64,000 nucleotides of DNA, from contig NZ_CP120683.1 of assembly GCF_030506325.1 (NCBI RefSeq), positions 6,700,501-6,764,500 of the forward strand. Reading direction: 5' to 3'. A program made the translations under genes and the position numbers. Source of the stretch: Tunicatimonas pelagia (GTDB taxonomy: Bacteria; Bacteroidota; Bacteroidia; Cytophagales; Cyclobacteriaceae). Each line of letters begins with the position of its first letter. Position 1 is the stretch's first letter. A model generated the notes under the pieces. It did no database searches. It was given only the letters and a program-made list of their open reading frames with translations, and was not told where the DNA came from. Positions 1 to 8,436 of the stretch are shown here, piece by piece.

Positions 1-2085
1 GTAGAATAGCTGGGGGATGTTAGGTACCTGGTTACCGATCAGTTGGCCGGGGGCAGCGTTTCCGCCCGCACCTATCTCGTTGCTTTGGTAGGTGAAGTTA
101 CCCGAGAGCCGGAGGTTTTTGATGGGGCTGTAACGCACCGAAAATTCAGCACCCCGGCCCGCTACCTGCGCTTCATTGATAAAGCGCGTATTTTCCGGCC
201 CGAAGGCATCGGGTCGGATCAAGTCTTCCTGGCTTCGCACAAAGCCGTCCAGGCGCAGAAACAGCTCTTGGTGAGTTGATAAGAACGTACTGTATTGAAC
301 CCCCAGGTTGTAATTATTACTCTTTTCCGGGCGTAGCTCGTAATTGGGTAAGATGGCTCCGAAATCACCGAATATTTCTACTTCAGTAGGAATGCGCACC
401 GCCCGCTCAAAGCTGCTGCGTACAAACATCGTGGGGTGCAACTGGTACTTCACGGCCAACCCGTAGCCGTTCTCATTGGCCTGCACCTCCCGAAGAGGCA
501 ACCGGGTGGCCGAACGCTGCAAAATATCAATCGACTCAGCGTTGTAGTCGTAGTTTTTGTAGAACGCCACCGTAGTCAGCTTCTCTTTCAGTAGGGTAGC
601 AGTGAACTCCGCCCCCACAATATTGCGACCCAGTCGCGAGGGAACAGTATTGGGGTCAAGAGAGGTATCACCGATACTGATGCGGGAGCCTACCGGATCA
701 TTGCCCTCTATCTCGGTGTAGCGAAAGAACTCCGAAACGGTCAGGGCAAAGTGCTCACTGAGCGTATAGTTGAGCACCAGTCGGTGCGCCGTTCCCAAAT
801 CGCGTCCCTCGCGCAGCGTAGGAATAGGAAACAACTCCGAACCGCTGGCATTGGTGGTAGTGAGCCGCTCACCCCGCCAGTTGTACCGAAACCGGCTGCT
901 ATCTCGCACTTGCGACTGGGCCACCGAAAGCACGCCGTAGTAGCGTACATCCAGGCGATCGTTGAGCAGGGCCTTGCGGTAGTCGAGGCGCTGGGCCAGG
1001 GTGTTAATGTCAAATTCAGCCTCGCCGACAGCCGTATTCGTGATAAACGCACCGTGCTGGATTTCATCATCCCGCCGTGCGTAAGAAGTCGTGAGGTCGA
1101 GCCGGTCGGCCCACGCTAAATCCCGTAGCTGAATGCTGGCCTCGGCGTACCCTGAAACGTGCCGGTCGTGAAAACGGCGAACATCAATGGTTTCCTCCGA
1201 TCCCGCCACCACGCTGCCATTCGCCAGCGTATTTTCGGTGATGCTTCGGATATCACGCATTTCGTAATCGTTGTCCGAGTAGTTGAAATACGCCAGGGTA
1301 GAGATCGCTAGCTTACCCGACAGATTTTTGTGCGCGTTGAGGGTAAAGCGGTGGGTATTGAACGAGCCGATAGTGTAGGAAGTCTGCAAGTAGTCCTGGC
1401 TCTTTCGGGCCGGCACTAGGTTGATACCTCCGCCCAGGGCATCGGTACCAACCGCAATGGGCATTACGCCCTTGTACACGTCAATACGCTCCAATGCATC
1501 TACCGGAATGGTGTTGAGCTGCAACCCACCTCCGAATACGTTGATCGGAATGCCATCGAAGTAGATACGAACGGCTTGCCCGGACAGTCCGTTGAGGTTG
1601 ATATTGACGTTGCTGCCCAGTCCGCCCGTCTGCCGCACCACCACTCCGGTCGACACTTTAAGCAGCTGCTCAGCTCCCAGGGCTTGATCCATCACAGGTT
1701 TGGTATCCAGCGAATTGATGGCAATGGGCTGCTCACTCACCTCCCGGGCTTCGGTTTTTCCTAATACAACTATGTTATTTAGTTCCTGTACGCTAGGGGT
1801 TAGCGTAATGGTTAGGGTGCGGTTTTGATCAAGGACCACGCTTTCAGACCAAACTGCGTATCCTACCGCGCTGGCTTTCACTACGTATTCACCCGGCGGT
1901 AACGCTTCGATCTGAAATTGCCCTTCCTGATCAGCTACGGCGTACTGCTGGCCTTCTTCCAGCGAAACGTGCGCGTAAAAAACAGGGGCACCCTCAGCAT
2001 TAACTACTTGACCGCTAAGTGTGTGGGTGGACTGACTAAACGCTAAACTGGAAAGAAAAAGGAAAAGTAGCAATGGGAGCTTCAT
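1..2085 (-). CDS. TonB-dependent outer-membrane receptor (C-terminus cut by window edge)
   Basis: The frame is open from ATG at 2085 to base 1 (695 codons) with no stop, so the C-terminal barrel lies outside the window. The first 18 residues form a signal peptide (MKLPLLLFLFLSSLAFSQS). A carboxypeptidase-regulatory-like domain follows to about residue 105, then a plug domain (about 115-220; motifs GLSGQAVRIYFDGIP and VYKGVMPIAVGTDALGG) and a beta-barrel. It should import an iron chelate or similar ligand across the outer membrane using TonB energy. It resembles the receptors at 5934-8306 and 10952-13393. A Fur-like palindrome lies 77 bp upstream of the start. The ligand cannot be told from sequence. 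Confidence 0.93.
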   Translation of the reverse strand, partial: MKLPLLLFLFLSSLAFSQSTHTLSGQVVNAEGAPVFYAHVSLEEGQQYAVADQEGQFQIEALPPGEYVVKASAVGYAVWSESVVLDQNRTLTITLTPSVQELNNIVVLGKTEAREVSEQPIAINSLDTKPVMDQALGAEQLLKVSTGVVVRQTGGLGSNVNINLNGLSGQAVRIYFDGIPINVFGGGLQLNTIPVDALERIDVYKGVMPIAVGTDALGGGINLVPARKSQDYLQTSYTIGSFNTHRFTLNAHKNLSGKLAISTLAYFNYSDNDYEMRDIRSITENTLANGSVVAGSEETIDVRRFHDRHVSGYAEASIQLRDLAWADRLDLTTSYARRDDEIQHGAFITNTAVGEAEFDINTLAQRLDYRKALLNDRLDVRYYGVLSVAQSQVRDSSRFRYNWRGERLTTTNASGSELFPIPTLREGRDLGTAHRLVLNYTLSEHFALTVSEFFRYTEIEGNDPVGSRISIGDTSLDPNTVPSRLGRNIVGAEFTATLLKEKLTTVAFYKNYDYNAESIDILQRSATRLPLREVQANENGYGLAVKYQLHPTMFVRSSFERAVRIPTEVEIFGDFGAILPNYELRPEKSNNYNLGVQYSTFLSTHQELFLRLDGFVRSQEDLIRPDAFGPENTRFINEAQVAGRGAEFSVRYSPIKNLRLSGNFTYQSNEIGAGGNAAPGQLIGNQVPNIPQLFY

Positions 2086-2161
2086 ACAGTGTAGGCCGAA
2101 GTATTTTGCAAATCTCCTGATGAGTAATAATCAAAGGATTTTGAACTTACTATCCTGTTTA

Positions 2162-2178
2162 TTTAGACTAATTATAAA
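2162..2178 (-). promoter_or_regulatory. Fur-like operator upstream of the first TonB receptor
   Basis: TTTAGACTAATTATAAA, a 17-bp imperfect palindrome matching the motif found before three other TonB receptors and a LuxR gene here. A -7-like element (GACATTTG on the minus strand, 2183-2190) lies 4 bp upstream, so the site would overlap the transcription start. Fur as the binding protein is inferred from the iron-uptake context. Confidence 0.6.
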
Positions 2179-2429
2179 AATACAAATGTCGATAAGAAGC
2201 AGGTAATAAGCAATAGATAGACTTAGTAAATTTAAATTTGGTAGTAAAAACTAAGAAAGGTAGGAGAGTGAGACGGCCATGTATACCTAGGCTTGATCTG
2301 AATTATCGGTATACTTTAGCCATTTATAATGAGTGGGGTACTACTTTAAGGGCAGGGCAGCCATTGCATTTTCTTGTTAAGAAAAATAATCAGAGGTTCA
2401 AGCAGTCGGGGCGGTATACCAGAAGCTAA
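2179..2429. other. Intergenic region without a supported gene
   Basis: This AT-rich stretch lies between the receptor promoter and the end of the Fur-family gene. A 63-codon plus-strand frame (2238-2429) has no recognisable domain or ribosome-binding context and is not called as a gene. Confidence 0.5.
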
Positions 2430-2897
2430 CTATCCTTCGGCTTGTTTATCTTCTTTGGCAGTTTTATTTCGGGTACCGTAGAAATATAGGGAGTGCTTAT
2501 CGATAGTAATATTAAATACCTCTTCAATGGTCTTTTTAATAGACTCAATACGAGGGTCACAAAACTCTACGACTTCGTTGGTATCGGTTAGAATAATATG
2601 ATCGTGTTGGCGGTAAAAAAATGATTTTTCGTAGTGGGCTTTATCATCCCCGAACTGATGCTTCCGAATTAGGTTACATTCCAATAAGATTTCAATGGTA
2701 TTGTACACGGTTGCCCGGCTCACCCTAAAACTCTCGTTTTTCATTTTAATGTACAAGGAGTCTACATCAAAATGTTCTTTACTGTCATAAATCTGCTCCA
2801 AAATGGCAAACCTCTCCGGCGTTTTCCGTAGCCCGTTTTCTTCTAAAAAATTGGTAAAAACATTCTTTACTACGTTAAAATCGTTTTTTGCCATCAT
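2430..2897 (-). CDS. Fur-family transcriptional regulator
   Basis: 155 residues, with two adjacent ATGs at 2897 and 2894. The N-terminal winged helix (about 15-85) contains the family signature for DNA recognition ([20 protein letters not shown]). The dimerisation/metal part has HYEK and [22 protein letters not shown]. The usual CxxC structural zinc site after HDHI is absent here (LTDT). The protein presumably represses iron or peroxide genes when metal-loaded. Its place between an iron receptor and iron modules, and the repeated palindromes in front of those receptors, make ferric-uptake control most likely. A PerR- or Zur-like role is not excluded. Confidence 0.9.
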   Translation of the reverse strand: MMAKNDFNVVKNVFTNFLEENGLRKTPERFAILEQIYDSKEHFDVDSLYIKMKNESFRVSRATVYNTIEILLECNLIRKHQFGDDKAHYEKSFFYRQHDHIILTDTNEVVEFCDPRIESIKKTIEEVFNITIDKHSLYFYGTRNKTAKEDKQAEG

Positions 2898-2962
2898 GAA
2901 AAAATACGGTTAGTAATTGCCAGAACCTACAAATTATTTTGAAGAGTTGGTAGCTTTGTCTT

Positions 2963-3000
2963 CAAAAAAATAAAGCCAGCCCCGCTACGGAGCTAGCTTT
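2963..3000 (-). terminator. Intrinsic terminator after the cysteine-rich gene
   Basis: On the minus strand, AAAGCTAGCTCCG pairs with a GGGGCTGGCTTT arm around a short loop (2972-3000), followed by a run of T (2964-2971). It lies just past the stop of the gene at 3022-3270. Confidence 0.75.
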
Positions 3001-3021
3001 CTGATTTTTAGCGATAAAGTG

Positions 3022-3270
3022 CTAAGCACTAATACTTTGAGGTGCCCAAACCGAACACATCATACCGGAAGCTGCTTTGCCAGGATTGGCACAGTCTTCT
3101 TGCTCAAAACGGATGCAGGTGGTACAATCCCGGTCATCCGACAATTCGGCTTTCATGTTAAAGTTGTCACAGGTGTAGTGGTTTCCTACTTTCACGCCGT
3201 GAACCTTGCACATTTGGTCACTCATCAAGTTTTCGCAGTTTACACAGTTACTTCCTAATCGTATAGCCAT
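3022..3270 (-). CDS. Small eight-cysteine protein, probable metal binder
   Basis: 82 residues from ATG at 3270. The longer frame to 3336 starts in A/T-rich leader sequence and gives no sensible N-terminus. The cysteines fall at 9, 12, 21, 34 and at 49, 52, 60, 72, forming two similar blocks (CxxC-x8-C-x12-C and CxxC-x7-C-x11-C). This suggests an internal duplication and two zinc or iron-sulfur sites. There is no signal peptide, so it should be cytoplasmic. It has its own -7-like promoter element and an intrinsic terminator, so it is probably monocistronic. I do not recognise the family; the iron neighbourhood hints at metal or redox homeostasis. Confidence 0.8.
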   Translation of the reverse strand: MAIRLGSNCVNCENLMSDQMCKVHGVKVGNHYTCDNFNMKAELSDDRDCTTCIRFEQEDCANPGKAASGMMCSVWAPQSISA

Positions 3271-3296
3271 GATTTTATTTTTTTTTGGTGATGCTA

Positions 3297-3304
3297 CAAA
3301 GGTA
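3297..3304 (-). promoter_or_regulatory. Bacteroidota-type -7 promoter element
   Basis: TACCTTTG on the minus strand matches the TAnnTTTG -7 consensus of Bacteroidota. It lies 27 bp upstream of the start of the cysteine-rich gene. No convincing -33 element was found at the expected distance. Confidence 0.4.
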
Positions 3305-3442
3305 GGAGAGGAACAGCATAGAATGAATATAAACAACTGGTATTCAGAAATTTGTAATTAGATTGTTTCCAAATAGAGTTGATTATCACAGCTTGCGGAG
3401 AGTCTGCGGCTATTCAACCTGATGATTTGCTGTTTAGCCGAG

Positions 3443-4618
3443 CTACGATGTTATGTTAGCGTGCCTGTTGCGCTCTGAATACTCGAGATTGCCTTTTTGA
3501 AGCTTCTTCTTTTTTCGCCCCCACCAAAGCAGCGTACCGGTCACGGGCAAGCTGGCAGTCACCAGACTGGCTAAGAAGGCCAGTGCTTTGCCCAGCCATC
3601 CGCCAATGGACCCTACGTGAATGTCGTAGTTCATCCGAATCACCTTATCGGCGAAGCTAGCCTGCTCGTAGCGACGGTAAATGCTCTGCGGATCAAGCTC
3701 TTCCAGGGAATGAGCGTCAAAGAAGCGGTAGTCGGCATTGTAGAATACCCCAGGTTGATTAATCACTTCTACGTAGATACTGGAAGTGTCAGTGGCCGGA
3801 AAATGAATTTCAAAGCTCTCGGCTTCCGGATTCTCCTGCTGCAAGCGAAGCAGCAAACGGTCGGCCGACGAGCGGGTGGGATTGTCCGCCACCGGGCTCA
3901 CGTTGGTAGGAATGACGAAGCGCGGATTTTGATCACCACCAGCCGACTTGTACACCACGTAGTAAAACCAGCCGTAGCCCATCACCGATCCGGTAAAGGC
4001 CAGTGCGAACGCGAATAAGTAGATATAAAACCCAACCACGGAGTGCAGATCGAAGTTTTTGCGCCGCCAGCGAGTCGTGGGCTTCCACCGAAACTGTAGT
4101 CGCGCGGGAGCAGCCCGGCGGTTCTTCGGCCACCAAAGCAACAAACCACTCACCAAAATGACCAAGAACAGCAATACCGATACAAGCACCACGTGGGTAC
4201 CCAGGGCAGCAGGCAGCCAGAGATACTGATGGCCATCGAGCACCCAGGCAAAAAAGCCGCTGCGGTGATCTACCGTCCGTAACACCTCAGCCCGGTACGG
4301 GTGAATAAAAACACTTCGGTGATATACCGGTTCGTACTCGTAAAAGATCACCTCAATAGGATCGTTGCTCGCCCCGTAGGCCACTCCGTGAATGTCTCGC
4401 CCCGGAAGCTCAGCTTCGGCCAAGATCTTTGCCTCCGTAGGCGTGACATTGGGTTGGTCTTGCACAGGAATAGGCATCTCCGCCGAAAGAAACCCTTCAA
4501 TCTCCTCCTTAAACACCCATGCACAGCCGGTGATGGACACAATGAACACCACCAGTCCGGTAACTAAGCCGAGCCAACCGTGAATTTGGAGAACTACTTT
4601 TTTGGTTTTAGCACGCAT
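3443..4618 (-). CDS. PepSY-associated TM-helix protein, putative ferric-siderophore reductase
   Basis: 391 residues. Layout: N-terminal membrane helix (IHGWLGLVTGLVVFIVSITG), periplasmic PepSY region, a helix near 140-160, a pair of helices around DLHSVVGFYIYLFAFALAFTG, a second periplasmic part and a C-terminal helix ending in LLWWGRKKKK. Family members such as FoxB and FsrB are inner-membrane proteins linked to reductive release of iron from siderophores. It is third in an apparent operon after a TonB receptor and a DUF4374-like lipoprotein, 55 bp downstream of the latter. Substrate is unknown. Confidence 0.88.
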   Translation of the reverse strand: MRAKTKKVVLQIHGWLGLVTGLVVFIVSITGCAWVFKEEIEGFLSAEMPIPVQDQPNVTPTEAKILAEAELPGRDIHGVAYGASNDPIEVIFYEYEPVYHRSVFIHPYRAEVLRTVDHRSGFFAWVLDGHQYLWLPAALGTHVVLVSVLLFLVILVSGLLLWWPKNRRAAPARLQFRWKPTTRWRRKNFDLHSVVGFYIYLFAFALAFTGSVMGYGWFYYVVYKSAGGDQNPRFVIPTNVSPVADNPTRSSADRLLLRLQQENPEAESFEIHFPATDTSSIYVEVINQPGVFYNADYRFFDAHSLEELDPQSIYRRYEQASFADKVIRMNYDIHVGSIGGWLGKALAFLASLVTASLPVTGTLLWWGRKKKKLQKGNLEYSERNRHANITS

Positions 4619-4673
4619 GGGTGGAATGGTTAGTCAGAATTAACGGCCAATGGTGGCGAAGCGATACGCGGGA

Positions 4674-5921
4674 TCATAAGCGGTAGAACCCTTTAATCGT
4701 TTTGCCTGCAATCTTTGCCCCACGCTGGGCAGTGGCATCAGCTACATTTACCTCGTAGACGTAGGCCTCGGTGGCTGTTTCTACACTGACCAGCACTTGA
4801 CCATCTTCTACCAACACTGGTGAGGTGTAGCGCTTGGCGTGCAGAGGAAGCGCGGTGCCCGTATCATCCGTGACCGGAGTAATCGTTTGGCTGACCAAAT
4901 CGATAATCACGAGCTGCTGATTGAAAATATCCCGACCGTAGGCAGACCAAGCGGGACCATCGTCACCAGTCAAGATACGCGCAATAGCTTTGTTGTTACC
5001 CACGTAGTCAAACCAGAATAGCTTACCGCCATCAGTAGCTGCCTCTACATTGAAGAAATAGTCAGGGTCAAATTCAGTAGCTCCGGATGGAATACGTAGA
5101 ATACCCGAAGGCTTGGTAGAGGCCGGAGCGAAGCCCGCCATAGCAGCTCCGCAGGAGAAGGAGTACAGATCGCCGTTGTCGGCTTCGATCAGGCCAGTTG
5201 TCATGCCGTCTACCCCAATGTTACTGGTACGAGGGTCGGTAATGATTTTTTCGGGAGCATCCCCCACATTTGGGTAGGAAAAGATAGCGACAAAGGCAGT
5301 ATCAGCTCGGGGAGTAGTAAAGTTGCCATCGACATCAAGCTTCTGGAAGGGAATGAACAATTTGTCGTCGCGCACTTGCAGAGAGGTAGGCCGAGAAAGC
5401 AGGGAGTCTGTAGTAGACTGAAATACTTCCAGTGCAATTTTTTCGGTTACCTGCACGCTAGCCGCATCCACCAGATACAACTGTTTCTTAGCAAAACCAG
5501 CGCGAGGAATCTCCATCGCTAGCAGGGTTTGTTCATCATCGGTAGCTCCGAACATTTGCAAGGGCACATCGAAGATGAAAGCCCCCTGCTCTACAATGAT
5601 TCCCTCTTCGTTGGCGACATAACCCGTACACTGATTATCATCGCTATAACCAGCGGCAAACAAGGTTTTGCCCACCGGATAGTAGAAACGCCAGCCGGTT
5701 TGTTCAATGCCGGTGCCTACGGCGGATATCTCACCCATCAGAATAGAGTCACGGGCTTCATTGATAATGAATTCGGTTTCGTCACCCCCGGTGGTTTTTA
5801 ACGACATAGTAATGCCTGAAGCTGTTTCGCTCGTCACCGGGCCAGGGTCACCATTGTCATTGCAGGCGAGGCTAAATAGGGCTAGGAATAGATATAATAC
5901 TGATTTTTGAATGGTTTTCAT
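4674..5921 (-). CDS. DUF4374-like lipoprotein of an iron-uptake module
   Basis: 415 residues with a lipoprotein signal (lipobox SLAC, Cys20). The mature part shows repeated beta-strand patterns (for example DKLFIPFQKL, GDLYSFSCG, QLVIIDL) and is probably a beta-propeller-like extracytoplasmic protein. It starts 12 bp after the TonB receptor stop and is followed by a PepSY-TM protein. This receptor-lipoprotein-PepSY order recurs at 8437-13393. The role is unknown; handling of the iron chelate between receptor and inner-membrane reductase is an inference. The DUF4374 assignment is from memory of family pattern and context. Confidence 0.75.
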   Translation of the reverse strand: MKTIQKSVLYLFLALFSLACNDNGDPGPVTSETASGITMSLKTTGGDETEFIINEARDSILMGEISAVGTGIEQTGWRFYYPVGKTLFAAGYSDDNQCTGYVANEEGIIVEQGAFIFDVPLQMFGATDDEQTLLAMEIPRAGFAKKQLYLVDAASVQVTEKIALEVFQSTTDSLLSRPTSLQVRDDKLFIPFQKLDVDGNFTTPRADTAFVAIFSYPNVGDAPEKIITDPRTSNIGVDGMTTGLIEADNGDLYSFSCGAAMAGFAPASTKPSGILRIPSGATEFDPDYFFNVEAATDGGKLFWFDYVGNNKAIARILTGDDGPAWSAYGRDIFNQQLVIIDLVSQTITPVTDDTGTALPLHAKRYTSPVLVEDGQVLVSVETATEAYVYEVNVADATAQRGAKIAGKTIKGFYRL

Positions 5922-5933
5922 AGATAAATTAGA

Positions 5934-8306
5934 TTATGAGTTACTGAGAAAATAGCGTAGTTTGAGATAAAAGGCCCGACCGGGTTTTTGAATCAAGAAG
6001 TTGTCAAAGACAGTTTCATTGCTGAGGTTCGTAACGGTTGCTGAAAGATTGTACCGCCCCTCCCGAAAGCTAGTTTCAGCGGTCAGGTCGAAAGTAAGTT
6101 GAGTGGGAATGATATTTTTATCGCCCGGATTGCCCAGGTTTTCCCACTTCAGAAAGAATTCGTGCACGTAATTAGTAGTCCAGTGGAAAGCCAAGTGCCA
6201 ATCTTCGGTTCGTTGAAACGGTTGCAATGAAACCCGGCTGTTAGCGAAGAAGTAGGGTATGTTAGGAATACGACTGCGGTAGTTAACATTGGGTAGCCCT
6301 TCGTCAAACTCGGTACGGTCGGTGATGTGCTGGTAGGTAGCGTTGAGGTTGACCATCAAAAGTTGCCCTCGTTGTAGTTGCACGCTTCCCTCTACTCCCT
6401 GAGTGCGGACATTAGCTAGATTTTCGTACACCCCAAACGGGCCTTCGGCGCGAGGGGGCTGGATAAAATCTTCCGAAAAGCGGGCAAAGACATTCCATTC
6501 TGACACCAGCTCAAATTTTCCGAAACTTTGGTCGAGCCAACCGCCTAGGTTAAGATTATAGCTTTGCTCCGGTTGCAGGTTGGGGTTCGGTAAAATGTAC
6601 AGCCCACTTCCCAGAATTTCGGTAGGTTCAGGAATGCGGTACGCCCGTTCAAAGGAAGTTTTAACCCCACCAATAGCTGCTAGTTGGTACGAAAAGGAAA
6701 TGCCGTAGCCTGTATTGCGAAGGGCAATGTCGGTGGTTACATCGTTGTTCTCAAAATCTTGAGTGACGATGTTGCCCCGATAAAAGTACTGCTTGGCAAA
6801 CACCGATAAATTCAAGCGTTCGTTAGGGCTATCGAACTCGTAAGCCAGCCCCAGCAGGTTTTTATGAATGCTGTTAGGTGACTGAAAGGATCGGTTAAAG
6901 GTATCTACTTTGTCTTCGCCGGTGCGGCTTAGGTAGTTTTGCGAGGCGTTGAAGAGTAGGCGATGGCTATTTCGGAGAAAATACTGGGCGTTAAGCTGGC
7001 TTCGCAGGGTGTTATCGGTTAAGCGAAACAATGATCGTCGCTGGTTCAGTTCTCCTTTCGGATCGTTAACATCTTGCTCTAGCCGGTTGATTGCTTCCCC
7101 CGCCCAGTTGTAGCGAAAAGTACTGGTGTCCACAATACTTTCTTGAGTTTGTCCGGCCAGTACATAAGCCTGCAAATCGAGCTTGCCAATTCGTTTGCGG
7201 TAGGTGGTGGAAGCCAGCCAAGTCTGATTTCGAGTGTGGAACTCTCCGAACACCCGCTTGATATTGAAGTCCGGGTGCTGATAATTTTTGCGATTGGCAG
7301 CGTAGGTGATTCCTACTTTCCATTCGTCAGCCCACGACTTATCGAGCAATCCAGCTTCTAAGTTGAGCATAGCCGAAGTGTAGTGATCGTGAAAGCGACG
7401 AGTGCTGAAATTGTTATTGATAATATTACCGTTTGCATCAGTGAGCGGCACGCTCTCCATCCGGTAGTTGTTATCCGAGTGGTTGTAAAACGACAGCACT
7501 TTAACAAAATATCCCCGCTCAGGATTGACCTGCTGCACGTTGACTGCCGCCCGGTGGGTATTAAAACTACCGATAGAGTACGAAGCATCTAGAAAGCTCT
7601 TACGGCGGTAGCCCGTCATAATATTGATCGCACCCCCTAAAGCATCGGAACCCAAACTGATCGGTACGACCCCCTTGTACACCTCAATTTCTTCAATCAA
7701 ATTGACCGGATAGTTATTTAGAGTGAGGGCCGAGCCAAAATTTTCCATGGGCACTCCGTCAATAAAGTAGCGCACCTGATTGCCAGATAGCCCATTGAGC
7801 GACAGTGAGAAGCCCGACCCCAACCCGCCGGCTTCTCGGATATTGATTCCGGGCGTTCTCCCAATGATCTGGTTGATATCTGCCGTTAGGTTGCGCTGTG
7901 GTGCGGTCTCGATCACCTGTACTGCTAAACCCTCAGTTCGCTTTAACTCCGCAGTAGATGGCCCTTGCACTATTACTTCATCCATTTGATTAATGGCTTC
8001 TCTTAGCTGTAAGCGTAAATTCTTGGTTTGATCTGCTGGTAGCGTTACGGTCAGTGTATAGGTCTGATAACCCACGCCGGAAATTGCCAACTCATGCTGA
8101 CCGGGCGATATATTATTGATGGTGAACTTACCAAATGTATCAGTGGCTGTGCCCTTTGTGCTGTCTAGTAGAATAGTAATGCCAGGTATAGGATTACTAT
8201 CGCTATCGGTAATGGTGCCAGTAAGATTGGCTAACTGAGCGTGCAGATAGTAGGGTAGGAGTAATAGTAAAATGATACCACTGGTACGGCGAAAAAGAAT
8301 TGACAC
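5934..8306 (-). CDS. TonB-dependent receptor of iron module A
   Basis: 790 residues; the start is GTG at 8306, giving a good signal peptide (about 1-23, ending LHAQ). A carboxypeptidase-regulatory-like domain spans about 26-105, a plug about 120-225 (GLSGNQVRYFIDGVP; VYKGVVPISLGSDALGGAIN), and the rest is a 22-strand-type barrel. No SusD partner is nearby, so polysaccharide uptake is unlikely. The two downstream genes (lipoprotein, PepSY-TM) point to iron chelates. A Fur-like palindrome starts 9 bp upstream of the start codon, so the leader must be very short. Confidence 0.93.
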   Translation of the reverse strand: MSILFRRTSGIILLLLLPYYLHAQLANLTGTITDSDSNPIPGITILLDSTKGTATDTFGKFTINNISPGQHELAISGVGYQTYTLTVTLPADQTKNLRLQLREAINQMDEVIVQGPSTAELKRTEGLAVQVIETAPQRNLTADINQIIGRTPGINIREAGGLGSGFSLSLNGLSGNQVRYFIDGVPMENFGSALTLNNYPVNLIEEIEVYKGVVPISLGSDALGGAINIMTGYRRKSFLDASYSIGSFNTHRAAVNVQQVNPERGYFVKVLSFYNHSDNNYRMESVPLTDANGNIINNNFSTRRFHDHYTSAMLNLEAGLLDKSWADEWKVGITYAANRKNYQHPDFNIKRVFGEFHTRNQTWLASTTYRKRIGKLDLQAYVLAGQTQESIVDTSTFRYNWAGEAINRLEQDVNDPKGELNQRRSLFRLTDNTLRSQLNAQYFLRNSHRLLFNASQNYLSRTGEDKVDTFNRSFQSPNSIHKNLLGLAYEFDSPNERLNLSVFAKQYFYRGNIVTQDFENNDVTTDIALRNTGYGISFSYQLAAIGGVKTSFERAYRIPEPTEILGSGLYILPNPNLQPEQSYNLNLGGWLDQSFGKFELVSEWNVFARFSEDFIQPPRAEGPFGVYENLANVRTQGVEGSVQLQRGQLLMVNLNATYQHITDRTEFDEGLPNVNYRSRIPNIPYFFANSRVSLQPFQRTEDWHLAFHWTTNYVHEFFLKWENLGNPGDKNIIPTQLTFDLTAETSFREGRYNLSATVTNLSNETVFDNFLIQKPGRAFYLKLRYFLSNS

Positions 8307-8314
8307 TATCTTTA

Positions 8315-8348
8315 ATTAGACTGATTTTAATTAGCGAGCGCAAATTTA
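8315..8348 (-). promoter_or_regulatory. Promoter and Fur-like operator of iron module A
   Basis: ATTAGACTGATTTTAAT (8315-8331) is the shared palindromic motif. TAAATTTG on the minus strand (8341-8348) matches the -7 consensus TAnnTTTG exactly, 9 bp upstream of the operator. The operator would therefore cover the transcription start and ends 8 bases before the start codon. Confidence 0.62.
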
Positions 8349-8436
8349 ATTACTTAGAGAGAAAAGGGCAATCGCTATAAGTAGTAATTATTGACACTAC
8401 CTATAGCTAATACCACTGGAGTTTATCGGTAAGATG

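Noticed and set aside
751-1119. Long plus-strand frames opposite the receptor genes
   Set aside because: They are antisense shadows of strongly supported receptor coding regions and have no recognisable domains or signal peptides.
2238-2429. 63-codon plus-strand frame between the first receptor promoter and the Fur-family gene
   Set aside because: No domain, no clear start context and basic low-complexity beginning; it ends exactly at the convergent gene. Not enough to call a gene.
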